Source: JACCXG01 sp963785755 (GTDB lineage: Bacteria; Acidobacteriota; Vicinamibacteria; Vicinamibacterales; 2-12-FULL-66-21). Taken from it: DNA of 64,000 nucleotides. The translations under genes were made by a program, and so were the position numbers. The notes below the pieces were generated by a model, which was not told where the DNA came from, did not search any database, and worked only from the letters and a program-made list of their open reading frames with translations. This document shows positions 16,916-27,064 of this stretch, piece by piece (within the stretch, counting starts at the first letter, position 1; the number at the start of each line of letters is the position of its first letter). The stretch covers positions 372,001 to 436,000 of the forward strand of contig CAWAXG010000013.1 in NCBI GenBank assembly GCA_963785755.1, in the 5' to 3' direction.

Positions 16916-19476
16916 ATGGTCCCGCTGACAAAAGGCCAGTGGCAGGCGATCAGCCCGTATCTCGAGCAGGCCATGGACCTGACCGGGGACGAGCGCCGCG
17001 CGTGGCTCGAGCGACTGCGGGAAACCAATCCTGGGCTCGCCGACGAGGTTCAGGCCCTGCTCGACGAGCACGCGGCACTCGACAGTGAGGGGTTCCTCGA
17101 CACAGCCCTTCCTTCTCATTCCAGGCCGGCGTCGCTCGCCGGCCAGACGGTTGGCGCCTACACGATCGAATCCGCGATCGGTCAGGGCGGCATGGGCAGC
17201 GTCTGGCTCGCGCGGCGCAGCGATGGCCGCTTCGAAGGGTATGCCGCGATCAAGTTTCTCAATGCGGCGCTCGTCGGACGCGGGGGCGAGGAACGATTCC
17301 GCCGTGAAGGCAGCATTCTCGCGCGGCTCACGCACCCGCATATCGCCCGGCTCACCGATGCGGGCGTCTCGACGATGGGCCAGCCGTACCTGGTGCTCGA
17401 GTACCTCGAAGGGACGCGGATCGATCGGTACCTGCGATCAGCAGAACCTCAGCGTCGAGGCGCGGCTCCGCCTGTTCCTCGACGTGCTCGACGCCGTCGC
17501 GCACGCGCACGCCAACCTGATCGTCCATCGCGACATCAAACCGCCGAACGTCCTGGTCACGAAGCGCGGCGACGTCAAGCTGCTGGATTTCGGGATCGCC
17601 AAGCTGATCGAAGAGGGCGCCGAAGCAGGCGCGGCGACGATGTTGACGCGTGAGGCGGGCTGGGCGATGACGCCTGAGTACGCGGCCCCCGAGCAGGTCC
17701 GCGGCGAGCCGGTGACGACCGCGACCGACGTCTTCTCGCTGGGCGTGCTGCTGTATGTCGTGCTCACCGGTCAGCATCCGGCGGCAGACGCGGTCCGTTC
17801 GCCCGCCGACCTGATCAAGGCCATCGTCGACACTGAACCGCCGCGGCTTTCGGGTACGGTTTCGACACGCACCGAACGAGCCGATGCGCCCGACGTCATC
17901 GCGGCCAGGCGCGGCACGACGCCGGACAAGCTGCGGCGTTCGTTGAAAGGCGACCTCGAGACCATCGTCGCCAAGGCGCTGAAGAAGAGCCCGCAGGAGC
18001 GCTACGCGTCGGTCAGTGCGCTTCGCGGACGACTTGCGGCGGTACCTGGATCGGCAGCCGATTCGCGCCCGACCCGATACGTTCGCGTATCGCGCCGCGA
18101 AGTTCGCCGGGCGCCACCGCCGGAGCCTGGCGGTCGCGGCGATCCTCGTCCTGGTCGTGGCCGGGCTGATTGCCTTCTACACCGTGCGCCTCGCCGACGA
18201 GCGCGATCGGGCGAGGCTCGAAGCGGAGAAGGCCGCGAAGATCAGCGAGCTCTTGACCGGCCTCCTCACCGGCTCCGATCCCTACGGCGATCGCGGCGCC
18301 GCCGAGCCGACCGTCCGTGCGATTCTCGACGCCGGAGCGGAGCGGGTCGGCAAGGAGCTGGCCGGCCAGCCCGAGCTGCAGGCGGAGATGCTGACCGTCA
18401 TCGGCCGGGTCTATCAGCGGCTCGAGCTGCACGACAAGGCGGAACCGCTGCTGCGTCGCGCGCACGAGCTCGGACGCACGGCCTTCACCGGCGATCATCC
18501 GCGACTGGCGCAGACGCTCAACGATCTCGGGGTCCTGCTGCGCGAGAAGGGCGATGCGGCAGCGGCCGAACCCTTGCTCGCCGACAGCCTCGCGATGCGG
18601 CGCCGGCTGTTTGGCAACGATCACAAGGACGTAGCGGTGACGCTCGTCGAGCTCGGGCGCGCGCACGTCGATCGCGGCAACAGCGCGCTCGCCGAACCTC
18701 TCTACCAGGAGTCGCTCGCGATACGCCGCAAGGTGCTGGGCGAGGAGCATCGCGAAACGGCGGTCAGCCTCAGCGAGCTCGGCCTGCTCTTGTGGCGCGC
18801 TGGGAATGGCGCAGGTGCCGAACCGCTCTTCCGCAGCAGCCTCGAGATCAGTCTCAAGACGCTAGGGCCGGAGCATTCGAACGTCTCGGTGGCGATGAAC
18901 AACCTCGCCCTGGTCCTGTCCGGCAAAGGCGACTATGCGGGCGCGGAAGCCCTCTATCGCGATGCGCTGGCGATGCGCCGCCGGATCATGGGAGAGAAAC
19001 ACCCGAACCTCGCCATCACCCTCAATAATTTCGCTGGCCCGCTTCGCGAGCAGGGGAAATATGGCGAGGCCGCGGCGGCACTCGAAGAAGCGCTGGCCAT
19101 CTCGCGCCCATCATTGGGCGATGACCATCCACAGATGGCCATGTTCCGGGTCAATCTCGCGCGCGTCCATCTCGCTCGCAAAGACGCCGCTGCGGCCGAG
19201 CCCCTGCTGCAGGACGCACTGCGCATTCGCCGTCGCGCGTACGCCGCCGGCGACTGGCGCATCGCGGCCGTGGAAAGCCTGCTCGGTCAGACCAAGACGA
19301 TGCAAGGTCGATATGGCGAAGCCGAGACGCTGCTGCTCGCCGCGAGCGGAGTGCTGAAAGACGTTCCCGGTGCGCAGGGCCGCGACCGCGCCGCAACGCG
19401 TGCGCGGCTGGTGACGTTGTACGAGGCGATGGGACAGCCGGAGAAGGCGGACGCGTACCGCACGCCGGCGAAGTGA
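16916..19476 (+). CDS. Serine/threonine protein kinase with TM helix and TPR tail, two frameshifts
   Basis: An N-terminal region of about 75 residues (WQAISPYLEQAMDLTGDERRAWL) typical of these bacterial kinases precedes the kinase domain. Visible are the glycine loop IGQGGMGSVW, VAIK-type AAIKFLN, catalytic loop IVHRDIKPPNV, LDFGIAK and APEQ. A TM helix (RSLAVAAILVLVVAGLIAFY) follows, then about nine TPR-like repeats (AEPLLRRAHELGR, AEPLYQESLAIRR, AEALYRDALAMRR). Extra C bases at about 17431 (TACCTGCGAT) and 18021 (GCGCTTCGCG) break the frame; deleting each restores RYCDQQNLSVEARL and SVSAFADDLRRYL. It should be an inner-membrane kinase with an extracytoplasmic TPR domain. The three frames form one gene of about 853 codons. 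Confidence 0.85.
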
Positions 19477-19747
19477 CGAGGGTCGCCAATCCAGTCAATG
19501 AATAGACTCGCCGCAGAACGTTTTCCAAGGTATACGGTGGATAGCAGTCCTCGTCCAGACGTTCTCCCTGTGAATAGACTTCGTGGCGACACGTATCAAA
19601 CAGGCCGATCTCGCTGACAGACACCTTCCAACTCCCGAGTCCGCGACTCGTCCGGCAATTTCGCCGCTCGAGCCGCCTTTCCGCCAACTGTGACCCCCGC
19701 CGCTCCGTCCAAGCCAGGGGTGACTTCCACCGGTCAGGAGCCGTTTG

Positions 19748-22174
19748 ATGATTGAGGACGTTCGCTACGCGTTGAGGCAGCTGCGGAAGAATCCTGGCTT
19801 TGCGGCGGCGGCAGTGGTTACGCTCGGGCTGGGTATCGGCGCCGCGGCGGCGATGTTCGGGCTGATCCAGGGCGTGCTGCTGTCACCACCACCGTATGCC
19901 GACCCCGGCCGGCTGGTGCTCGTCACCAACGCGCGACGCGACGGTCAGCCGTACACGCAGGGCGTGACGTTCGGGCAATGGACCTCCTGGCGTACGGAGA
20001 GCCGTGCGCTCGAGCCGCCGGCGCTCTACCGGTGGACGTTCAACTTTCTCGTCCTGCCCGACGGCAGTGAGTCGCTAGGCGGCATGGTCGTGACCCAGAA
20101 CTTTTTCAAGGTCCTCGGCCTGACGCCGGTCCTCGGACGCGAGTTCGTCCCGGGCGAAGCCGCGCGGGTCAAGGTTCCGCCGACGGGGATCATCCTCGGC
20201 TACGAGCTGTGGCAACGCAAGTTCAATGGCGATCCGAACATCATCGGGAGGACGGTTCGACTCAGCCGCCAGCCGGCACCGTTTCCGGTGGTCGGCGTCA
20301 TGCCGCCGGGCGTACGGTTCCTGCCCGATCCCGGCAGCGCCAGCGAACCGAACTATGACGTCAACGCCCACGTGGACTTCTGGCTCTCCATCGAGCCAGA
20401 CGAGTCGCAGCCCAGAGCGCGCGGCTGGAACGCGGTCGGCCGGCTGCGCCACGGCGCGTCGGTGGCCCAGGCGCAGACCGAGCTCGCGTCGTTCGCGCCG
20501 GGACATGCGGCGGCCGACCCCAACCTCCAGCCGCTGACGGTCAACGCGAGGCCGCTCGAGGACGAGCTCAATCAGCAGGCGCGCAGCCTGCTCATGCCGT
20601 TGTTCGGGTCGGTCGCGCTCGTGTTCTTCGTCGCCTGCGTCAACGTCGCCGGCCTGTTCGTGGCGCGCGGCCTGCAGCGTCATCGCGAATATGCGATGCG
20701 CGCCGCGATGGGCGCCTCGCGGCGCCGGCTCTTCCGCCAGCTGCTCACCGAAAGCGGGGCGCTCTCCATGCTGAGCGCGGTCGCGGGCGCGGCGTTCGCC
20801 ATCGGCGCGGTCGCGTTGTTCAAGGCGATCGGCGGAGACGCCATTCCGCGCGCTGACGCGGTCAGCGTCGGCTGGCCGATCTTCGCGTTCGGGTTCATCG
20901 CGGCGCTCGTCGCCGCGATCGTCGCGGGACTGCTGCCGGCCGCGCGCGCCTCATCGGCCCACCACTTCCAGGGTTTGAAGGGCGCCAGGAGCAGCACCAA
21001 CCGCGGTGAGCGCCGTCTGCTCGGCGCGATCGCCACGCTGCAGATCGTCCTGACGGTCGCGCTGCTCGCCGGCGCCGCGCTGTTGATCCGGACCGCGAAC
21101 AATCTGAGCCGCGTTCGTCCCGGCTACGACACCGAGAACATCCTGGCGGCAACGGTGACGAACGTGACGCCGAACACGTCGAACGACTTTCACGCTCGCG
21201 TCCTCGAACGGGTCGGCGCGATCCCCGGCGTCTCGCGCGTCGCGTTCGTCTGGGGCCTGCCGTTGACCGGCAACAAGTGGCCGGGCACGATGGAAGTCGT
21301 GGGCCAGATCGGATCGACCGGTTCGGCCGATCAACTCAATCTGCCGCTCCGCTCGATCACGGCCGACTACTTCGACGTCATGGGCATCGGCCTCGTGGAC
21401 GGCCGCGTCTTCCGCACGTCCGACAACGCCGAGGCGCCGCGCGTGGCCGTCATCAACGAGACCATGGCCAGACGCTACTTCCCCGGCGTCAATCCGCTCG
21501 GCAGGCAGCTGCGCTCTCCCCGGCGATCTCAAACGTCCGATCGAGATTGTCGGCGTAGTGTCGGATACCCGGACCAGGCACTGAGCGAGATGGCGGATCC
21601 GGAGGTCTATCTTTCGTTCTGGCAGAGCGGTGCGTTCTCCAAGCACCTCGTGCTCAGGGCAGCGGCGGACCCGCGCAGCATCATTCCGCTCGTGAGGCAG
21701 GAGATTCGCGGCGTGGATCCGACCGCCGCCGCCGAACACTTCACGACGATGGCGGAGATCCGGCGGGAGTCGTTCGCGCCGCGCACGTTCGCCATGCAAC
21801 TGCTGATCGGCTTCGCGGTGCTCGCCACGGCGCTGTCGCTGGTTGGCGTCTATGGCGTCCTGGCGCTCTCGGTCGGATCCCGGCTCAAGGAAATCGCGGT
21901 CCGCAAAGCGATCGGCGCACAGCAGCGCGACATCCTTCGCCTGATTCTCGGCGAGGGCTGCCGGATGATCGCCATTGGCGTCGTGCTCGGGACGGCTGTC
22001 GCGGTGTTCTTCGGCCGCGCGCTCGAGGCGCAGTTGTTCGAGGTGAAGTCGGCCGATCCCCTGTCACTGGCTTCGGCGGCCGTCCTGTTCGGCGCCGTGG
22101 CGCTCGCGGTCTGCCTGCTGCCGGCGCTCCGCGCCGCCAGGACCGATCTCCTGATGGCGCTGCATCAGGATTAG
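19748..22174 (+). CDS. ADOP-type FtsX/MacB-like permease 2
   Basis: An 808-residue protein beginning MIEDVRYALRQLRKNPGFA, the usual ADOP opening, with two FtsX units (GLFVARGLQRHREYAMRAAMGAS near residue 300 and GVLALSVGSRLKEIAVRKAIGA near residue 705) and MacB-like periplasmic domains. ATG 19748 follows CAGGAG. Residues about 590-612 are scrambled. In the +1 frame the DNA between 21518-21521 (CCCC) and about 21578 reads GDLKRPIEIVGVVSDTRTR, exactly what the family has at this place, so two compensating indels are present. The 271-bp gap upstream shows only two GAATAGACT words. ADOP function is unproven; export of lipids or peptides with a remote ATPase is a common proposal. Confidence 0.88.
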   Translation: MIEDVRYALRQLRKNPGFAAAAVVTLGLGIGAAAAMFGLIQGVLLSPPPYADPGRLVLVTNARRDGQPYTQGVTFGQWTSWRTESRALEPPALYRWTFNFLVLPDGSESLGGMVVTQNFFKVLGLTPVLGREFVPGEAARVKVPPTGIILGYELWQRKFNGDPNIIGRTVRLSRQPAPFPVVGVMPPGVRFLPDPGSASEPNYDVNAHVDFWLSIEPDESQPRARGWNAVGRLRHGASVAQAQTELASFAPGHAAADPNLQPLTVNARPLEDELNQQARSLLMPLFGSVALVFFVACVNVAGLFVARGLQRHREYAMRAAMGASRRRLFRQLLTESGALSMLSAVAGAAFAIGAVALFKAIGGDAIPRADAVSVGWPIFAFGFIAALVAAIVAGLLPAARASSAHHFQGLKGARSSTNRGERRLLGAIATLQIVLTVALLAGAALLIRTANNLSRVRPGYDTENILAATVTNVTPNTSNDFHARVLERVGAIPGVSRVAFVWGLPLTGNKWPGTMEVVGQIGSTGSADQLNLPLRSITADYFDVMGIGLVDGRVFRTSDNAEAPRVAVINETMARRYFPGVNPLGRQLRSPRRSQTSDRDCRRSVGYPDQALSEMADPEVYLSFWQSGAFSKHLVLRAAADPRSIIPLVRQEIRGVDPTAAAEHFTTMAEIRRESFAPRTFAMQLLIGFAVLATALSLVGVYGVLALSVGSRLKEIAVRKAIGAQQRDILRLILGEGCRMIAIGVVLGTAVAVFFGRALEAQLFEVKSADPLSLASAAVLFGAVALAVCLLPALRAARTDLLMALHQD

Positions 22175-22263
22175 AGGGTCATCGGCGATCAACGAAAGAT
22201 CCGCTAGCGAGCGTCTCATGCAGAGAGTCGTTGTGCTAGCCTCGTCCCGATGGAGTGTGCCCG

Positions 22264-24711
22264 ATGGGGATCCTCGCAGCCGACCTGCGTGAAGCAGGCC
22301 GAACCCTTCTCAAACAGCCGCGCTTTCTCATCATCGCGTCGCTGACGCTCGCGCTCGGCATCGGCGCCGTCACCGCCATCTTCAGCGTCGTCAATGGCGT
22401 GCTGTTCAGGCCGCTACCGTACCCGCACGCGGACCGGCTGGTGAACATCTGGAGCAACGCCCCCGGTCTCGGCTACGACCAGTTTCCGCTGTCGCCCGAT
22501 CTGTTCCTGTTCTACCGCCGGCACAATCAGGTCTTCGAGGACATGGCACTGGTCCAGCGCCGGCGCGCCAACGTGACGGAGGGTGGAGCGCCGGAAGTCG
22601 TCGACGCCGCCGTGACGACGCACAGCTACTTCGCGACGCTCGGCGCAGGGTTCTCGCGCGGCCGGCCATATACCGCCGACGAAGACAAGGACACTGCGGC
22701 CCGGGTCGTCGTCCTCAGCCATCGCTTGTGGACGCGGCGCTACGGCGGCGATCTGTCGCTCGTCGGGCGGACCGTTCGCGTCGACGGCGAGCCCACGCAG
22801 GTGGTCGGCATCGCTCCCGACTGGCTGGATCAACCGGGATCGGCGGAGCTCTGGCTGCCTGCGCGATTCAACGCCGAGAATCCGCCGACCGGCAACTTCG
22901 GCTGGAACGCGGTCGGGCGGCTGCGCGACGGGGTGCGGCCGGAGCAGGCGGCGACGCATCTCGAGCCGCTCGTGCGGCGCGCGATGAGCGAATACATCCA
23001 GAGCCCGAACTATCGCGCGTTCCTGACCGACGGCAAGTATCGCCCGCTCGTCCACGACATGAAAGAGGACGTGATCGGCAGCGTGCGCGAGCCGCTCTTG
23101 ATCCTCCTCGGCACCGTCGGCATGGTGCTGCTGGTCGCGTGCGGCAACGTCGCGAACCTCTGTCTCGTTCGCGCGGAGTCGCGCCAGCGCGAAATCGCGG
23201 TGCGCATCGCGCTCGGCGGCAGCCGCTGGGGCCTGGTGCGCAAGCTCCTCGCAGAGTCGTTCGTGCTCTCCGCCATCGGAACCGCCGCCGGCGTGCTCTT
23301 CACAGCGGTGGCGATGCCGATGCTGCTCCAGCTCGCGCCCGAAACGATTCCCCGGCTCAATCAGGTCCGCGTGGATGGCACCGTTCTGTTGTTTGCGGCC
23401 GGCGCCGCGGCGCTGTCCGCGCTGATCTTCGGTCTGGTCCCCGCGATCCGCTACACGCGGCCGGACATCCTCGGCGCGCTTCGGCACGGCGGCCGGAGCG
23501 CCACCGACCATCCAGGACGTCAGCGCGGCCGCCACCTCCTCGTCGTCGCGCAGACCGCGATGGCGCTCGTCCTGCTCGTCGGCTCCGGCCTGCTCGCGCG
23601 CAGCTTTTCCCGTCTGATGGGCGCGGAGCAGGCCTTCGTGGCCGAGAACGTGCTGACGTTCCGCGTCGCGCTGCCGCCGACGACGTATCCGAAATCGCCG
23701 GAAGTCGTGCGGTTCACGCAGCAGCTCGTGGATCGGCTGTCCGAGCTGCCCGGCGTCGAAGCCAGCGGCGCAACGACCGAGCTGCCGGTGGCGGCGAGCA
23801 CCTCCGGCACGGCGTTCGAGTTCGACGGCCGGCCGGTCGAAGCGGGACGGCTCCCGCCCATCGTGCACCTTTCGACCGTCACGCCCGGATACTTCCGCAC
23901 GCTGCGGATTCCGCTGCTCGGCGGCGCCGACTTTGATTCAGGCGATCAGCGAGATGGCGTGCGTACGGTGATCGTCAACAAGGCCGCTGCCGGACAGTAC
24001 TGGCCGGGTCAGGATCCGATCGGCAAGCGGCTGCGCGGCGTTGGTTCAGGCCCAGATGAGCGTCCGTGGTACATCGTCAAGGGCGTCGTCGCGGACGTCC
24101 GGCACGAGGGGCTGCGCACGGCGCCGCGGCCGTTGATTTATTTTCCGCTCACTGCCACGGGCGATCGCGCCCCGCGCGCGTTCAGCTACGTGGTCCGCGG
24201 CTCTCGCGTCCAGTCGCAGACCGACGCGATTCGACAGGCCGTGTGGGGGTTGAATCCCGATCTGCCCGTGGCGTCGGTGCAGATGATGACCGAGGTCGTC
24301 GAGCGATCGGTCACCCAGTTCACGTTCACGATGCTGACGCTCGGGATCGCCGCCGCGGTCGCGCTGCTGCTCGGGGCGATCGGCCTTTACGGCGTGCTGT
24401 CGTATGCGGTCAGCCTGCGCACGCGTGAGATCGGGGTCCGCCTCGCGCTCGGCGCGCCGCCGTCGCGCGTCAAGCGCGCGATCATCGGCAACGCCGCGAC
24501 GATCACCGGTATCGGCCTCGTGGTCGGCGCCCTCGGCGCCGCCGGGCTGACGCGATTCCTGGGGGGACTGCTCTATGAAACCAAGCCGCTCGACGTGACG
24601 ACATTCGTCACGATGTCGGCGCTGTTGTTTTCGGTCGGTCTTCTCGCTTCGTATCTGCCCGCGCGGAAGGCTGCCTCCGTCAGCCCGATGGAGGCCATGC
24701 GCGGGGAGTGA
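22264..24711 (+). CDS. ADOP-type FtsX/MacB-like permease 3
   Basis: An intact 815-residue duplicated FtsX protein. It opens MGILAADLREAGRTLLKQPRF with a TM helix ending in NGVLFRPLPYP. It has an FtsX block at about residues 280-330 (LVACGNVANLCLVRAESRQREIAVRIALGG) and the second at about 700 (GLYGVLSYAVSLRTREIGVRLALGAPPSR), ending PARKAASVSPMEAMRGE. ATG 22264 is preferred to GTG 22255. It follows permease 2 by 89 bp on the same strand and may be co-transcribed. No ATP-binding subunit is near. Confidence 0.92.
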   Translation: MGILAADLREAGRTLLKQPRFLIIASLTLALGIGAVTAIFSVVNGVLFRPLPYPHADRLVNIWSNAPGLGYDQFPLSPDLFLFYRRHNQVFEDMALVQRRRANVTEGGAPEVVDAAVTTHSYFATLGAGFSRGRPYTADEDKDTAARVVVLSHRLWTRRYGGDLSLVGRTVRVDGEPTQVVGIAPDWLDQPGSAELWLPARFNAENPPTGNFGWNAVGRLRDGVRPEQAATHLEPLVRRAMSEYIQSPNYRAFLTDGKYRPLVHDMKEDVIGSVREPLLILLGTVGMVLLVACGNVANLCLVRAESRQREIAVRIALGGSRWGLVRKLLAESFVLSAIGTAAGVLFTAVAMPMLLQLAPETIPRLNQVRVDGTVLLFAAGAAALSALIFGLVPAIRYTRPDILGALRHGGRSATDHPGRQRGRHLLVVAQTAMALVLLVGSGLLARSFSRLMGAEQAFVAENVLTFRVALPPTTYPKSPEVVRFTQQLVDRLSELPGVEASGATTELPVAASTSGTAFEFDGRPVEAGRLPPIVHLSTVTPGYFRTLRIPLLGGADFDSGDQRDGVRTVIVNKAAAGQYWPGQDPIGKRLRGVGSGPDERPWYIVKGVVADVRHEGLRTAPRPLIYFPLTATGDRAPRAFSYVVRGSRVQSQTDAIRQAVWGLNPDLPVASVQMMTEVVERSVTQFTFTMLTLGIAAAVALLLGAIGLYGVLSYAVSLRTREIGVRLALGAPPSRVKRAIIGNAATITGIGLVVGALGAAGLTRFLGGLLYETKPLDVTTFVTMSALLFSVGLLASYLPARKAASVSPMEAMRGE

Positions 24712-24952
24712 GATCCAGCGAGGCTGCGCCTCAGACCCTCGAGGGCTCCGCCTCGCTAGGTCACATTCTTTGATAACGCCGCGCTGGCGCGCGGACGGCC
24801 TTGACCGTAAACTTGACTCAAAAACTCAGAATTAGCCGGCCAAGGCCTCTATTGCGCCGATTCTCCTCGCCATTGCGCTGTTTCCTGTCGCGGCCGCGAT
24901 TGCCGGTGCGACAGCGATTACTGACGTCGGGACGGAGGCTTCGGCGCCGTCC

Positions 24953-25789
24953 TTGCGTGAGGTGCTGCAGCGTGTTGGCGCGTACGCTGTTTCCTATGGA
25001 GAGTCGCTCGCCAGCGTCGTCGCCGACGAAGGCTACGTGCAGGAACTGGTGCTCCGCGGCGAGGGCATCCTCATTCAGAAGCGCCGGCTCGACTCCGAGA
25101 TTGCGTTCGTCAAGGTCTCGAATGCGGTCGACTGGCTGGCGTTCCGCAGCGTGCTGCGCGTCGATGGCATGGCCGTCGGCGACCCCGCCGGACGGCTCGA
25201 ACGCATCTTCCGCGACACGCCTGGATCCGCGCTGGCGCAGGTCAGAGCGATCGCCGCGGAAAGCGCCCGCCACAATATCGGTCCGGTCCAACGCAACTTC
25301 AACGTCCCGACGACGGTCCTGCAGTTCATCCTGCCGCAGCATCAGGAGCGCTTCCGTTTTCGCAAGGTCGCGGAAGAGCGCTCCGGCGCAGAGCCGGTGT
25401 GGGTGATCGACTTCCGCGAACAGCGGCGTGCGACGTTCATTCGCACGCCCGAAGGACGGGATGCGCCCGCGGAAGGGCGGCTCTGGGTTGCGCCGGACGA
25501 CGGCCGCATAGTCCGGAGCCGGCTCGTCGTGAAGTCGGAGGTCGAAGCCAGCGTCGAAGTGACCTGGCAGCCCGATGCCCGGCTGATGTTGTGGGTACCC
25601 ACCGAGATGCGGGAGTTGTATCGCGGACCCTGGCTGAGGAAGACGGACGGCTCGGCGAAACCGGAAGCCTACGATGTCCGCGGCCTGGCAACCTACTCGA
25701 ACTACCGCCGTTTCGAGGTCGATTCGCGCATCGTACAGGTGATCAGCGAGGTTCAAGGGTTCAGGGGTTCAAAGGTTCACGGGTTCTAG
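24953..25789 (+). CDS. Secreted protein of unknown function (N-terminus uncertain)
   Basis: The only formal start in this frame is TTG at 24953. Upstream in-frame codons from about 24836 encode a convincing signal peptide (IAPILLAIALFPVAAAIAGA) with no start codon before a TAG at 24833. A start mutation or a one-base error near 24833 is therefore likely. The mature part is a soluble beta-rich domain (EILIQKRRLDSEIAFVKV-like, FREQRRATFIRTPEG, GRLWVAPDDGRI). I recognise the pattern from acidobacterial hypothetical proteins but not a function. The last dozen residues (VQGFRGSKVHGF) are translated from a GGTTCAAGG repeat, so the true C-terminus was probably altered. Confidence 0.65.
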   Translation: MREVLQRVGAYAVSYGESLASVVADEGYVQELVLRGEGILIQKRRLDSEIAFVKVSNAVDWLAFRSVLRVDGMAVGDPAGRLERIFRDTPGSALAQVRAIAAESARHNIGPVQRNFNVPTTVLQFILPQHQERFRFRKVAEERSGAEPVWVIDFREQRRATFIRTPEGRDAPAEGRLWVAPDDGRIVRSRLVVKSEVEASVEVTWQPDARLMLWVPTEMRELYRGPWLRKTDGSAKPEAYDVRGLATYSNYRRFEVDSRIVQVISEVQGFRGSKVHGF

Positions 25790-25830
25790 GTTCAGGGGGT
25801 TCAAAGGTTCAGAAGTTCAAGGTTCAGCTG
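25751..25830 (+). repeat. GGTTCA(A/G)GG microsatellite-like repeat, copy 1
   Basis: About ten imperfect units of GGTTCAGGG / GGTTCAAAG run in tandem, overlapping the end of the upstream coding frame. The same unit recurs at 42017-42107. Confidence 0.8.
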
Positions 25831-25834
25831 TAGC

Positions 25835-25854
25835 GCGGAGCTTCAGCTCCGCGT
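25835..25854. repeat. Perfect hairpin CGCGGAGC-TTCA-GCTCCGCG
   Basis: Arms of 8 bp and a TTCA tetraloop, 24 bp before the start at 25878. It could serve as a terminator-like hairpin or be another interspersed palindrome. No T-run follows. Confidence 0.6.
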
Positions 25855-25877
25855 CAGGTTCAACGGTTCAGGCGCCA

Positions 25878-26939
25878 ATGCTCAAGCTATCGATTCTGTT
25901 GTGCGTAAGCGTATTCGCGGCGCTCCAGCCGGCGGCGCCGGCGGTGACCGAGGGCGATTTCCTCATCCGCGACTTCCGGTTCACGTCCGGCGAGACGCTG
26001 CCCGAGCTGCGCATGCACTACCGCACGCTCGGGACGCCGCGGAAGGACGCATCAGGCGTCGTGCGCAACGCCGTGCTCATCCTGCACGGCACCGGCGGCA
26101 CGGGCGCGCAGTTCACCAGCGCCAACTTCGCCGGCGAACTGTTCGGTGCCGGCCAGCCGCTCGACGCCGCGCGCTACTTCATCATCCTGCCCGACGACAT
26201 CGGCCACGGCCAATCGAGCAAGCCGAGCGACGGACTCCGCGCGAAGTTTCCCCGCTATGGCTACGTCGACATGGTGGAGGCCGAGTACCGGCTCGTCACC
26301 CAGGGCCTCGGCGTCAATCATCTCCGCCTGGCGATGGGCACGTCGATGGGCGGCATGCACACATGGATGTGGGCCTCGCGCTATCCCGACTTCGCGGACG
26401 CGTGGCTGCCGCTCGCCAGCCTGCCGACGCAGATTTCCGGCCGCAACCGCGTCTGGCGCCGCGTCGTCATCGACGCGATTCGCAACGATCCGCAGTGGCT
26501 GAGCGGCGACTACACCGCGCAGCCGCAGAGCCTGCGCACCGCGGCGCAGATGCTGTGGCTCATGTCGAGCAATCCAATCCTGCGGCAGAACCTCGCGCCG
26601 ACGCGGGCGGACGCGGACCGCGTGATCGATCAGTACGTCGCGAACTATCTCAAGACCGGCGACGCGAACGACCTCCTCTACGCGTTCGAGTCGTCGCACG
26701 ACTACGATCCCGGGCCCGGCCTGGAGAAGATCACCGCGCCGCTGCTGGCGATCAACTCCGCCGACGACATCATCAATCCACCAGAGCTGCAGATCCTGGA
26801 ACGCGAGATCAAGCGGGTCGCGAAAGGGCGGGCGATCACGCTGCCGTTGAGCGACAAGACCGCGGGACACGGCACGCACACGCTCGCCGCGGTATGGAAG
26901 ACGCATCTCGTCGCGCTGCTGAAGCAGACCGAGCGCTAG
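25878..26939 (+). CDS. Secreted alpha/beta hydrolase of the homoserine acetyltransferase-like family
   Basis: A 353-residue protein with a short signal peptide (LSILLCVSVFAAL, residues 4-16). It carries ILHGTGGTG (oxyanion region, about 68-76), DDIGHGQSS (about 106-114), nucleophile elbow GTSMGG with Ser156, and a C-terminal GHGTHT with the likely catalytic His. The layout matches MetX-like alpha/beta hydrolases (COG2021). The signal peptide argues against methionine biosynthesis, so it is better called a secreted hydrolase or acyltransferase of unknown substrate. The start ATG lies just after an intergenic hairpin; no strong Shine-Dalgarno is visible. Confidence 0.83.
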   Translation: MLKLSILLCVSVFAALQPAAPAVTEGDFLIRDFRFTSGETLPELRMHYRTLGTPRKDASGVVRNAVLILHGTGGTGAQFTSANFAGELFGAGQPLDAARYFIILPDDIGHGQSSKPSDGLRAKFPRYGYVDMVEAEYRLVTQGLGVNHLRLAMGTSMGGMHTWMWASRYPDFADAWLPLASLPTQISGRNRVWRRVVIDAIRNDPQWLSGDYTAQPQSLRTAAQMLWLMSSNPILRQNLAPTRADADRVIDQYVANYLKTGDANDLLYAFESSHDYDPGPGLEKITAPLLAINSADDIINPPELQILEREIKRVAKGRAITLPLSDKTAGHGTHTLAAVWKTHLVALLKQTER

Positions 26940-26966
26940 GCTGGCGCTGACAAACGCAGCAGTAAA

Positions 26967-27057
26967 AACTCCCAACTCCCAACCTCCAACTCCCAAGGAG
27001 CTCAGTGCCGAGCGACAGAGAGTGACTTTGGGAGTTGGGAGTTGGAGATTGGAAGTT
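26967..27057. repeat. CAACTCCCAACTCCC inverted repeat, copy 1
   Basis: Left arm 26967-26996 and right arm 27028-27057 are complementary blocks of repeated AACTCCC / GGGAGTT units around a 31-bp loop. It lies between convergent genes and could end transcription from both sides. A tighter copy is at 34289-34365. Confidence 0.75.
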
Positions 27058-27064
27058 GTCGCAT

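Noticed and set aside
22414..23868. 484-codon minus-strand frame opposite permease 3
   Set aside because: Shadow of a high-GC transporter gene; the sense strand has the complete ADOP motif set.
25751..25830. Tandem repeats considered as a CRISPR array
   Set aside because: Units are 8-9 bp, contiguous and without unique spacers.
25878..26939. Homoserine O-acetyltransferase (metX) call
   Set aside because: The fold matches, but the N-terminal signal peptide and absence of methionine genes argue for a secreted hydrolase.
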